Source: Streptomyces sulfonofaciens (GTDB taxonomy: Bacteria > Actinomycetota > Actinomycetes > Streptomycetales > Streptomycetaceae). Taken from it: a stretch of DNA of 64,000 nucleotides. Made by a program: the position numbers and the translations under genes. The DNA lies in NCBI RefSeq assembly GCF_014656295.1, contig NZ_BNCD01000020.1, positions 82,123 to 146,122 of the forward strand, read 5' to 3'. Of the stretch, positions 25,607 to 33,902 are shown one piece after another (position 1 is the first letter of the stretch; the number at the start of each line of letters is the position of its first letter). The notes under the pieces were generated by a model, which was given only the letters and a program-made list of their open reading frames with translations, was not told where the DNA came from and ran no database searches.

Positions 25607-26908
25607 ATGCCGCTGAAGAGGATCGGACAGGCCGCGAGGGAGTCCGTTTCGGGGCTGCCGGGGGCCTTCTGGTGGCTGTGGACCAGCACCCTGATCAACC
25701 GCCTGGGCGGCTTCGTCGTCACCTTCATGGCGATCTACCTCACGACGGAACGGGGCTTCTCGGCCTCCTACGCGGGCCTGGTCGCCTCGCTCTACGGCCT
25801 GGGCGGGGTGGTGGCGGCGGTCGGTGCCGGGGTGATGACGGACCGGCTGGGGCGGCGGCCCACGATGCTGCTCGCGCAGACGTCGACCGCGCTGACCGTG
25901 GCGGTACTCGGCTTCGTGACGCACCCGGCGGCGATCGCGGTGGTGGCGCTGCTGGTCGGGATGGCGAGCAGCGCCTCACGGCCCGCCGTGCAGGCGATGA
26001 TCGCGGACATCGTCCGCCCCGAGGACCGCGTCCGGGCCTTCTCCCTCAACTACTGGGCGCTCAACCTCGGCTTCGCCGTCTCCTCGATGGCCGCGGGCTT
26101 CGTGGCGGAGGTCAGTTACCGCGCCGGGTTCCTGGTCGAGGCGGGCATGACGCTGCTCTGCGCGGTGGTCGTCTTCGTCAGGCTGCCCGAGTCCCGCCCG
26201 GCCCCGGCGGCCCCGGCGGCCGGGGCTACCGGGGCTACCGGAGCCACCGGGGCCGGTGCGAACGGCGCCGCGGCGGAGCCGGGACTGCTGACCGTGCTGC
26301 GGGACGGCCGCTTCATGGGCGTCGTCACGCTCTCCTTCGTGATCGCGCTGGTCTTCCAGCAGGGCTACGTCGGCCTGCCGGTCGCCATGTCCCGCGCCGG
26401 CTTCACCCCGGCGGACTACGGCGTGGCCGTCGCCGTGAACGGCCTGCTGATCGTGGCCGTCCAGATCCCGGTCACCCGGCTCATCGAGCACCGCGACCCG
26501 CAGCGTCTGCTGATCGCCTCCGCCCTGCTCGCGGGCTACGGCTTCGGGCTCACCGCGTTCGCGCACTCGGTCGGCGTCTTCGTGCTGACCGTCTGCGTCT
26601 GGACCCTCGCCGAGATCATCAACGCCCCGACCCAGACCGGCCTGGTCGTGCGCCTCTCACCGGCCCGCGCCCGCGGCCGCTACCAGGGCATGTACACCCT
26701 GTCCTGGTCGGTGGCCGCCCTGGCGGCGCCGTTGATGTCCGGCTTCGCCCTGGACCACTTCGGCACGACCGCGCTCTGGGCCGGCTGCGCCGTGGTCGGC
26801 ACGGCGGCCGCGCTCGGCTACGCGTTCCTGATGCGCGGCCTGCCCCGTGCCGCCCGCCCCGAGCCGGAACCGGCGGCGGACGCCCGCCCGGCCGAGGCCC
26901 CCGCCTGA
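25607..26908 (+). CDS. MFS transporter
   Basis: A 433-residue major facilitator protein with 12 predicted membrane helices in two halves. The loop-2/3 signature DRLGRRPTML appears after about residue 75, and the central loop is Ala/Gly/Thr-rich (GATGATGATGAGANG). Helix 4-5 reads ASSASRPAVQAMIADIVRPEDRVRAFSL, as in drug-export/DHA-like MFS. ATG at 25607 follows GGGGGGAA. Substrate unknown; export of a small molecule is likely. Confidence 0.87.
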   Translation: MPLKRIGQAARESVSGLPGAFWWLWTSTLINRLGGFVVTFMAIYLTTERGFSASYAGLVASLYGLGGVVAAVGAGVMTDRLGRRPTMLLAQTSTALTVAVLGFVTHPAAIAVVALLVGMASSASRPAVQAMIADIVRPEDRVRAFSLNYWALNLGFAVSSMAAGFVAEVSYRAGFLVEAGMTLLCAVVVFVRLPESRPAPAAPAAGATGATGATGAGANGAAAEPGLLTVLRDGRFMGVVTLSFVIALVFQQGYVGLPVAMSRAGFTPADYGVAVAVNGLLIVAVQIPVTRLIEHRDPQRLLIASALLAGYGFGLTAFAHSVGVFVLTVCVWTLAEIINAPTQTGLVVRLSPARARGRYQGMYTLSWSVAALAAPLMSGFALDHFGTTALWAGCAVVGTAAALGYAFLMRGLPRAARPEPEPAADARPAEAPA

Positions 26909-27008
26909 CCGGCCACCAGCACCGCACCGCCGCCGCACAGCCACCACCGCACCGCCGCCACCGCCGCCACCGCCAGGCACCCGCACCCGTGCCCGTGCCC
27001 GTGCCGGG

Positions 27009-27815
27009 TCAGCGCTGCTCGGCCGGCCGTTCCCCGATTCGGGCCACGCCCGCGTAGATGCCGTTGACCTCGAAGGGCGGGGCCGGCGTGTCCCTGTACC
27101 ACTCGCAGGCGGTGACGAGGCCGGGCGGGACGAGGTCGAGGCCCTCGAAGAAGCGCTCCACCTCGGCACGTGTGCGGGCGCGCAGTGCGATGCCGCCCTC
27201 TCCGTAGGCGGTGCCGATGCGGTCCGCCAGCTCGGGATACGGGTCGTAGGTGCCGTGCGAGAAGATCAGGAGGCTGCCCGGCGCCAGCGCGTCGACGAGG
27301 GTGCGGACGAGCCCGTGGGCGTCCTCCTCGTCCGTGACGAAGTGCAGCAGGGCGAGGAGGGACAGCGCGACGGGGCGCCCCAGGTCGAGGACCTCCGCGG
27401 CGCCCGCCAGGATCGCGTGCGGGTCGCGGACGTCCGCCTGGACGTAGTGCGTGGCGCCCTCCGCGGTGCCCACCAGCAGGGCTTCCGCGTGCCGCAGCAC
27501 GATCGGGTCGTTGTCGGCGTAGGCGATCCTGGCGGACGGGACGATCTCCTGCACGACCTGGTGGAGGTTGGGCTCGGTGGGGATGCCCGTGCCGACGTCC
27601 AGGAACTGGTCGATGCCCTGCCGCGCCGCCCACGCCACGGCCCGGTGCATGAAGGCGCGGTTCAACTGCGCGCTGCGGTGGGCGATCGCGGGCAGTTTCT
27701 CGCCCACCAGCCGGTCCACCTTGTAGTGGTCCTTGCCGCCCAGCATGTAGTCGTAGACACGGGCCGGATGCGGCTTGCTGGTGTCGACCTGGGGCTTGGG
27801 CTTTCCTGCCGTCAT
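27009..27815 (-). CDS. SAM-dependent methyltransferase of the PF04672 (DUF574) type
   Basis: A 268-residue protein of an actinobacterial methyltransferase family. It begins with the diagnostic KPHPARVYDYMLGGKDHY, then NRAFMHRAVAWAARQGIDQFLDVGTGIP (SAM-binding loop), ARIAYADNDPIVLRHAEALL and RPVALSLLALLHFV. The family is abundant in Streptomyces and methylates unidentified substrates. ATG at 27815 gives MTAGKPKPQVD. Convergent with the MFS gene. Confidence 0.9.
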   Translation of the reverse strand: MTAGKPKPQVDTSKPHPARVYDYMLGGKDHYKVDRLVGEKLPAIAHRSAQLNRAFMHRAVAWAARQGIDQFLDVGTGIPTEPNLHQVVQEIVPSARIAYADNDPIVLRHAEALLVGTAEGATHYVQADVRDPHAILAGAAEVLDLGRPVALSLLALLHFVTDEEDAHGLVRTLVDALAPGSLLIFSHGTYDPYPELADRIGTAYGEGGIALRARTRAEVERFFEGLDLVPPGLVTACEWYRDTPAPPFEVNGIYAGVARIGERPAEQR

Positions 27816-28034
27816 GAGGGCGCTCCGGGCTGTCTCGCGGTGCCGCCCGTCCGCCTCCGGCCGGCGGGCGGCGCCGAAGGGGCGGTCGGTGCGGCCACTG
27901 CTGGGTTCCGTTGTGTCCGGCTGCCCAGCCTGCCACACCGACCACCGCCCGAACGCGCCGAATTCCGGACCCGGGCGGGCGGGCCGGACCCCCGTCCCGG
28001 CCCGGATCCCCGGCCCCGCGTCCCGGCCCGCCCG

Positions 28035-29882
28035 TCAGTCGCGCACGCGGCGCTGGGCGTCGTACAGGTTCGCCGGTTCCACCTCGTCGGGGCGGCCGTA
28101 GAGTTCGAGGCGGCTGTGCAGGTCGCCGGTGAGGTCGGGCACGTCGATCTGGCCGAACTCGCGGACGGTGCTGATGGCGACGGTCGCGCTGTACGGGGCG
28201 AGTCCGTCGATCCTGACGAGTCCCGCGCGCTCGTTGGTGACGCGGATGTTCCAGTGGGTGAACCGGGCGCCGAAGAGCGGTCCCGCGCTGGCGTCGCCGC
28301 CGTGCTGGCCGTTGTTGTTCACCGTGATGTCGGTGCGCACGTTGGCGAACGGCAGGCCGCGGTGGCTGTCGAAGGTGCCCATCTGCATCTCGCCGCCCGA
28401 CCAGACGTTGTAGCTGGACAGGCCCTCCACGTTGATGCCGTGCAGTTGCGTGTTCGCGGGCGCGGGCACGGTGCGCTCCTCGATCGTGAAGTCCTCGATC
28501 AGGTTGTCGTGGGAGCCCTCGCGGCAGAAGTAGGGGTGGTGCTCGCCGCGGCCGCCGACCCGGGTGCGGCGGAGCGTGCAGGCGGAGGCGGCCACGAGGC
28601 CGAAGCCGTTGTCCACGTTGCGGACGACCACGTCGTCGGCCCAGCAGTCGTAGGCGCACTGGAAGACGACTCCGTTGTAGCCCTTGTCGAGCAGGTGCTG
28701 GGACTGCGGCGTCTCGACGCACTCCAGGGTGAGGCCCTCCACGCCCGAGCCGGTCAGCTCCGGCACGTGGGTGGTCAGGCGCGGGTCCCACTCGGGGCGG
28801 ACGTCGAGCGGCAGCGGGCGTTCCAGCCTGACGCGGCGGCCCTGCACGGCGGCCACGCGGACGGGCCACTCGTAGGGGACGTAGCTGGTCAGCTTGGTCT
28901 TGTCGTCCCAGTAGTACGCCTCGGGGCCGGGGCCGCCGCCCGCCATGTGCTCCAGGAGGGTGTGGTCGGCGTCGTCGGCGAGCCGCAGCAGCACCAGGTC
29001 GCCCTCGTGCAGCCGGGAGGCGTCGGCGACGGTCACCGTCCCCTCGCCCCGGCGGGCCGGCTCGACGGTGGTCAGGGTCTGCCACTCGTCGCGCTTGTTG
29101 CCGGTCCAGCCCTCGAAGGGCCAGGCCCTGGCCTGGATGGCGGCCTTGAGCGAGTCCCAGCGCCCGGTGGGGCAGAGCCAGACGAGGCCGCCGGCCCAGG
29201 ACCAGCTCGACTTGTCCCCGCCGTAGCGCGAGCCGTAGGCGCCGATCAGGTCGGTGAGGCTCTTCGTGGCGTACAGCTTGGTGCGTCCGCTGCCGGCGCC
29301 CCGCAGCACGACGCCGGACTCGCCGATCCTGATCAGGTCGTCGATGCGGTAGGTGCCCGGCGGCACCAGGACCGTGCCGCCGCCCGCGGCGCCGGCCGCG
29401 GCGACGGCCGCGTTGATGGCGGGTGCGGCGTCGGCGGAGCCGTCCGGCCGTGCGCCGTGGTCAAGGACGTTCGCGACGACGCGGCGGCGCGGGAAGGTGC
29501 GCTCGCCGCCGCGGTAGCCGGCGCGTCCGACGTACGGGATCTGGGGGTGGGTGAACGGGGCGGCAAGGAACTCGTCCCACAGGACGGGGGTCGCCTTCCC
29601 GCCCGCTCCGGGGCGGCCCCTGAGCGGTGCGCCCCCGGCGCTCCGCGCGCCGGACGCGCGGGACGCGGTGGAGGCGGCGGACGCGGTGCCCGTGCCCACC
29701 GCCGTGAACGCCGCGGCGACGGCTGCCGCGCTGCCCAGGAGGCCGCGCCTGCTGATCCGGGCGCCGCCGTCCGGGGCGGGCGCACCGGGCGCACCGCCGT
29801 GCTGCCCGGCGCCGCCGTGGCCCCCGCCGTCGCCGCGGTGACCGCCCGTGCCGTGGCCGTTGCCGTTGCCCGTGCCGCCCAT
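28035..29882 (-). CDS. Tat-exported right-handed beta-helix protein (pectate-lyase superfamily type)
   Basis: A 615-residue secreted protein. A Gly/His-rich leader of about 40 residues precedes a Tat signal (RISRRGLLGSAAAVAAAFTA) ending near TASAAST. The mature part begins after a linker with VLDHGARPDGSADAAPAINAAV and GGTVLVPPGTYRIDD, the signature of pectate lyase superfamily/GH28-like beta-helices. It continues in strand-turn repeats (VEGLTLECVET, NGVVFQCAYDCWADDVVVRN, NLIEDFTIEERT). Likely a polysaccharide-binding or cleaving enzyme acting outside the cell; catalytic residues cannot be fixed. ATG at 29882 follows GGGAGGCGG. Confidence 0.85.
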   Translation of the reverse strand: MGGTGNGNGHGTGGHRGDGGGHGGAGQHGGAPGAPAPDGGARISRRGLLGSAAAVAAAFTAVGTGTASAASTASRASGARSAGGAPLRGRPGAGGKATPVLWDEFLAAPFTHPQIPYVGRAGYRGGERTFPRRRVVANVLDHGARPDGSADAAPAINAAVAAAGAAGGGTVLVPPGTYRIDDLIRIGESGVVLRGAGSGRTKLYATKSLTDLIGAYGSRYGGDKSSWSWAGGLVWLCPTGRWDSLKAAIQARAWPFEGWTGNKRDEWQTLTTVEPARRGEGTVTVADASRLHEGDLVLLRLADDADHTLLEHMAGGGPGPEAYYWDDKTKLTSYVPYEWPVRVAAVQGRRVRLERPLPLDVRPEWDPRLTTHVPELTGSGVEGLTLECVETPQSQHLLDKGYNGVVFQCAYDCWADDVVVRNVDNGFGLVAASACTLRRTRVGGRGEHHPYFCREGSHDNLIEDFTIEERTVPAPANTQLHGINVEGLSSYNVWSGGEMQMGTFDSHRGLPFANVRTDITVNNNGQHGGDASAGPLFGARFTHWNIRVTNERAGLVRIDGLAPYSATVAISTVREFGQIDVPDLTGDLHSRLELYGRPDEVEPANLYDAQRRVRD

Positions 29883-30106
29883 GAGCCCGCCTCCCGTGTC
29901 CGCCGCCTGTCCCCGCGGCATCCGTACGCGACACCTGCCGTGCAAGCATGTGAACGCAGTTCAGACTTACGCAAGCCGTGAGCATGCCACGGGGCCCGGC
30001 GCGCGAAAAGGGGTGTGCACTGCTCAATTGGTACGGCGGATGACAGGCCGGAGGTGAGGAGCATGGGCCTGCGACACACCGACGGGTGCGGGCCGGTGAG
30101 ATGGCG

Positions 30107-30610
30107 TCAGGAAGTGGGACGCTGGGTCAGATGTGTGAACGCGTCGAGATTGCGGGTGGACTCACCGCGGGACACCCGCCAGGCGTACTCCTTGCGGATC
30201 GCCTCGGCGAAGCCCAGTTCCAGCAGGGTGTTGAAGCTGCCGTCCGCCGCCTCCAGCACGGATCCGAGCAGCCGGTCGAGTTCGTCCTCGGTGACCGCCT
30301 CCAGCGGCAGCTTGCCGACCAGGTAGACGTCGCCGAGCCGGTCGACCGCGTAACCGACGCCGTACAGCTTGAGGTTGCGCTCCAGCAGCCAGCGGTGCAC
30401 ACCCGCCTCGTTCTCGTCGGGGCGGCGGAGCACGAAGGCGTTCAGGGACAGTGCGTGGCGGCCGACGAGCAGGGAGAGCGTGGTGGAGAGCTTGCGGGTG
30501 CCGGGCAGTTGGACGACGTAGCTGCCCGGCTCGGGGTTCTCCCACGCCAGCTCGGCGCCCCGCAGGGTGCTTTCGATGCACTCCATGGCCCTGGTCCGCA
30601 CGTCGCCCAT
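30107..30610 (-). CDS. YbjN domain-containing protein
   Basis: A 167-residue alpha/beta protein matching actinobacterial YbjN-family proteins, which resemble type III secretion chaperones in fold. Visible elements are TTLSLLVGRHALSLNAFVLR, ENEAGVHRWLLERNLKLYGV, AVDRLGDVYLVGKLPLEAV and FNTLLELGFAEAIRKEYAWR. ATG at 30610 (MGDVRTRAME) is taken; upstream codons are Arg/Pro-rich noise. It lies 218 nt downstream of mshA on the same strand, a conserved pairing in Streptomyces. Cellular role unknown. Confidence 0.85.
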   Translation of the reverse strand: MGDVRTRAMECIESTLRGAELAWENPEPGSYVVQLPGTRKLSTTLSLLVGRHALSLNAFVLRRPDENEAGVHRWLLERNLKLYGVGYAVDRLGDVYLVGKLPLEAVTEDELDRLLGSVLEAADGSFNTLLELGFAEAIRKEYAWRVSRGESTRNLDAFTHLTQRPTS

Positions 30611-30828
30611 GGGGCGAGGGTACGGGAGACGGCGGCCCGGCCTCCGATGGGCCCGCGGCCGTCCGCGCGGGGTCGCCCGGTCGGCGGGAGGCACCGGGTG
30701 GCCCGGTCGGCGGGCGGCACCGGGCCCGGGGCCCGCGGGTGGTGCCGGCCCGGCTGGGGCCCGCCGGGTCCGGCGGCCGGGATGTGCCGGGCCCGGGCGG
30801 CGGGCGGCGCGCGTCGGAACGGGCGGGG

Positions 30829-32175
30829 TCAGCCGGTGTGGCTGCGGATCCGGCGGCGGCGGTCGTGCAGGGCCGCCGAGTAGACCGACGCCGTCGCGGT
30901 GGCCGCGGCGCCCCACCCGAAGGACTGGGCGTGCCGGGCGGCAGCCGCGCCGAGCCGGTCCGTCAGCGACGGGTCGTCGGCGAAGTCGCGCAGCACGCGC
31001 GCGTAGGCGGCCGGTTCATGGCCCCCCACGAGGAATCCCGTGGTCCCGTCGCGGACCGCCACCGGCAGGCCGCCGACCGCGGCGGCGAGCACCGGTGTGC
31101 CGGCCGCCTGCGCCTCGATCGCCACCAGGCCAAACGATTCGCTGTACGACGGCATGACGAGCAGTGAGGCGGCCCGGAACCAGTCGGCGAGCTGGTCCTG
31201 CCGCACCGGCGGCCGGAAGCTGATCACGTCCGCGATGCCGAGCAGGGCCGCGAGCTTCTGCAGCCGCTCCGGCCTGGCGAGCCCGGTGCCGCTCGGGCCG
31301 CCGACCACCGGGACGACGATCCGCGAGCGCAGGTCAGGGCGCTCCTCCAGCAGCGCCCCCACCGCGCGCAGCAGCACGTCGGGCCCCTTGAGGGGCTGTA
31401 TGCGGCCGGCGAAGAGCGGGATCAGGGCGTCCTGCGGCAGGCCGAGCCTGGCCCGGGCGGCGGCGCGGCCGTCGGCGGGCCGGAAGACGTCCAGGTTGAC
31501 CCCGGGGTGCACGACGGCGACCTTGGCCGGATCCGCTCCGTAGTGGTGCACCAGTTCGCCGGCCTCTTCGGCGGTGTTGGCCACGAGCCGGTCCGCGGCA
31601 CGGACCACCTGGGTCTCGCCGATCACGCGGGCGGCCGGCTCGGGGGTGTCGCCCTCGGCCAGTGAGGCGTTCTTGACCTTCGCCATGGTGTGCATGGCGT
31701 GCACCTGCGGGACGCCCCAACGCTGGGCGGCGAGCCAGCCGACCTGCCCCGACAGCCAGTAGTGGGAGTGCACCAGGTCGTAGTGGCCGGGCCGGTGGTC
31801 GGCCCAGGCCTGCATCACACCGTGGGTGAAGGCGCAGAGCTGGGCGGGCAGCTCCTCCTTGGACAGGCCGTCGTACGGGCCCGCGTCCACGTGCCGGACG
31901 AGGACGCCGGGCGCGAGTTCGACGGTGGGCGGGAGGCCGCCGCTGGTGGCGCGGGTGAAGATCTCCACGTCGATGCCGATCGTGGCGAGGCGCCTGGCCA
32001 GTTCCACGATGTAGACGTTCATGCCTCCCGCGTCGCCTGTGCCCGGCTGGTGGAGGGGCGAGGTGTGGACGCTGAGCATGGCGACGCGGCGGGGGCGGCG
32101 GGGGCCGCCCGGCAACCGGAGCCGGGCGGGGGCCCCCGAGGGGCGGCGGCCGAGCCTCGTCACGTGATGGGTCAC
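30829..32175 (-). CDS. mshA: D-inositol-3-phosphate glycosyltransferase (mycothiol biosynthesis)
   Basis: A 448-residue GT4/GT-B glycosyltransferase that joins UDP-GlcNAc to inositol 3-phosphate, the first step of mycothiol synthesis. It has the N-terminal acceptor site TSPLHQPGTGDAGGMNVYI, HYWLSGQVGWLAAQRW, and the inter-domain VVHPGVNLDVF. AGRIQPLKGPDVLL and the donor-site PSYSESFGLVAIEAQAAGTP follow. GTG at 32175 is preceded by AAGGAGGACACCAG, a textbook site, so the start is secure although an open frame continues upstream. Cytoplasmic. Confidence 0.95.
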   Translation of the reverse strand: MTHHVTRLGRRPSGAPARLRLPGGPRRPRRVAMLSVHTSPLHQPGTGDAGGMNVYIVELARRLATIGIDVEIFTRATSGGLPPTVELAPGVLVRHVDAGPYDGLSKEELPAQLCAFTHGVMQAWADHRPGHYDLVHSHYWLSGQVGWLAAQRWGVPQVHAMHTMAKVKNASLAEGDTPEPAARVIGETQVVRAADRLVANTAEEAGELVHHYGADPAKVAVVHPGVNLDVFRPADGRAAARARLGLPQDALIPLFAGRIQPLKGPDVLLRAVGALLEERPDLRSRIVVPVVGGPSGTGLARPERLQKLAALLGIADVISFRPPVRQDQLADWFRAASLLVMPSYSESFGLVAIEAQAAGTPVLAAAVGGLPVAVRDGTTGFLVGGHEPAAYARVLRDFADDPSLTDRLGAAAARHAQSFGWGAAATATASVYSAALHDRRRRIRSHTG

Positions 32176-32499
32176 CTGGTGTCCTCCTTGCGTGCCGCGG
32201 CCGCTCGATCGCCCCCCGTGCCCCGGGATCACCGGGCGGGGGCGCCGGTCGCCGGGCGGCCTGTGGGGCTGCTCGGGCATGGCTGAGGGGAGGGCTGGTG
32301 TCTCCTCCACTGGGGGCAACAGTGGAAGTCGGGGTTCCATTTCCGTTTTACCCAATGATTGCCCGGCGACTACGGAGAGTCGGCGTGTCCGGTTGCGTTC
32401 GGCCGCGTTCCCCGTCACCTCGGCACCCGGACGGAAAGGTGCGGCACAGGGCAGCGGCACGGGGAAGCCGGTCCCAGGCCCCCGGGCAGCGGCACGGGG

Positions 32500-32600
32500 A
32501 AGCAGTCAGGCGCGGGAGGAAGCAGCAGGCACGGGAGGGAAGAAGGAGTCAGGCACGGGAGGAAGCAGTCAGGCGCGGGAGGAAGCAGTCAGGCGCGGGG
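32500..32600. repeat. ~20-nt tandem repeat upstream of mshA
   Basis: About five imperfect units of GAAGCAGTCAGGCGCGGGAG. The last copy reaches the stop codon of the neighbouring methyltransferase. The rest of the 32176-32588 gap holds the mshA promoter; ATTTCCGTTTTACCC near 32338 is its most AT-rich patch. Confidence 0.8.
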
Positions 32601-33476
32601 GGACAGGGCTTCCCAGCGCACCGTCACCTCTCCCTGCCGCCACCGCCCCGCCCCGTCCACCACCGGCCAGCCACCCGCGAGCGCCCGCACCGCGGAAACC
32701 CAGCGCTGCCGCGCCCCGTACGCCGCGAAGGGCGCCGCGGAGGCCCACGCGTGATCGAAGTCACGCAGGAACGCGTGCACGGGCTCGCCGGGAACGTTCC
32801 GGTGGATCAGCGCCTTCGGCAGCCGTTCCGCGAGGTCGGAGGGGCGGCCGAGAGAGCCGAGGCGTGCGGCGAACGTCACCGTGCGCGGTCCCTCGGGCCC
32901 GAGCGCCACCCACACGTGCCGCCGCCCGATCTCGTCGCAGGTTCCCTCGACCAGCAGCCCGCCGCGCGATCCACGCGCCGGATCAGCCGGCGCGAGCCGC
33001 CCGCACAACCGCTCCCACGCTCCGGCCACGTCGGCCTCGTCGTACTGCCGCAGCACGTTGGCGGCTCTGATCAGCGCGAGCCCGGGCGCGTCGGGCTGCC
33101 GTCCGGTGGCATCGGGCCCTCGTCCGGGCGCATCGGGCCGTCGTCCGGGCGCGGTGAGCGGGATCTCGAAGCCGCCGCGCAGGAAGCGGAGCCCTTCGCG
33201 GGCGTACGGCTGGGCGGCCTCGACCCTGGCCGGGTCGATCTCGACCCCCACCACGCGTGTGTGCGGCGCCACGGCGCGCAGCCGGGCGAGCAGTTCGACG
33301 GCGGTCCAGGGTGCGGCGCCGAAACCGAGGTCGACGGCGACGGGGGCGGGCGAACGGCGCAGTTCGGGGCCGTGGGTGGCGGCTATCCAGCGGTCAATCC
33401 TGCGCAACCTGTTGGGGTGCGTGGTTCCCCGGGTCACCACGCCGACGGGATGCGGGGAGGACGTGCGTGAGGCCAC
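32589..33476 (-). CDS. Class I SAM-dependent methyltransferase-like protein
   Basis: A 295-residue Rossmann-fold protein. VAVDLGFGAAPWTAVELLARL is the SAM-binding motif I, and RVVGVEIDPARVEAA is motif II with an acidic ribose-binding Glu. ALIRAANVLRQYDEADV is followed by RGGLLVEGTCDEIGRRHVWV. A 7-residue unit (PGRRPDA-like, three copies, encoded by the 21-nt DNA repeat at 33088-33150) is inserted after motif III and looks like a disordered loop. It is a conserved neighbour of mshA in streptomycetes as I recall. Substrate unknown. Confidence 0.83.
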   Translation of the reverse strand: MASRTSSPHPVGVVTRGTTHPNRLRRIDRWIAATHGPELRRSPAPVAVDLGFGAAPWTAVELLARLRAVAPHTRVVGVEIDPARVEAAQPYAREGLRFLRGGFEIPLTAPGRRPDAPGRGPDATGRQPDAPGLALIRAANVLRQYDEADVAGAWERLCGRLAPADPARGSRGGLLVEGTCDEIGRRHVWVALGPEGPRTVTFAARLGSLGRPSDLAERLPKALIHRNVPGEPVHAFLRDFDHAWASAAPFAAYGARQRWVSAVRALAGGWPVVDGAGRWRQGEVTVRWEALSPRA

Positions 33477-33902
33477 ATCCCGAGCGTAAGCGCTCCCGGC
33501 GGCCGTTCCTCCGCCCCGGGCCCGGGGCGGACAGCCGGCGGGCCGTTCGCCGCCCCCGCCCGGGCGGACAGAAGGCGCACCACGTCAGAAACCAGCCCCC
33601 GCCGCACCACCTCACCCCCCTAAAACACCCTCACCACCCCAACTCGGCGCACACCACCCTCAAGTGACCCATCCCATGTGACTGCCGGCACGTTCGGATC
33701 CGGAGGCAACCCCGAAGAGGTGACATTCGTCATGCCCTGCACAACTGCGACCTGTCCAAATGCGTTACAGGATGCGGCATATGACGGAGGCCGATTTCCT
33801 TCCGCCATTCCCCTGCGGTGGCGGCACCCGCTATGGTCCCCGTCGGTGGGGCGTCGCTCGTCGCCCCGCCATGCCCTCGGGGGGAGGGAAGGAACCAAAC
33901 CG
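33477..33902. other. Divergent promoter region between the methyltransferase and the phosphatase gene
   Basis: No gene. The left half is Pro/Arg-type GC-rich DNA. The right half is more balanced and contains CGCTATGGTCCC near 33828, a possible -10 (TATGGT) for the phosphatase gene about 70 nt upstream of its ATG. Confidence 0.45.

Noticed and set aside
32176..32460. N-terminal extension of MshA
   Set aside because: The frame stays open upstream, but the GTG at 32175 has an ideal ribosome binding site and the upstream peptide is low-complexity.
33678..33902. 75-codon extension of the phosphatase gene
   Set aside because: Composition is noncoding and a good ribosome binding site precedes ATG 33903.
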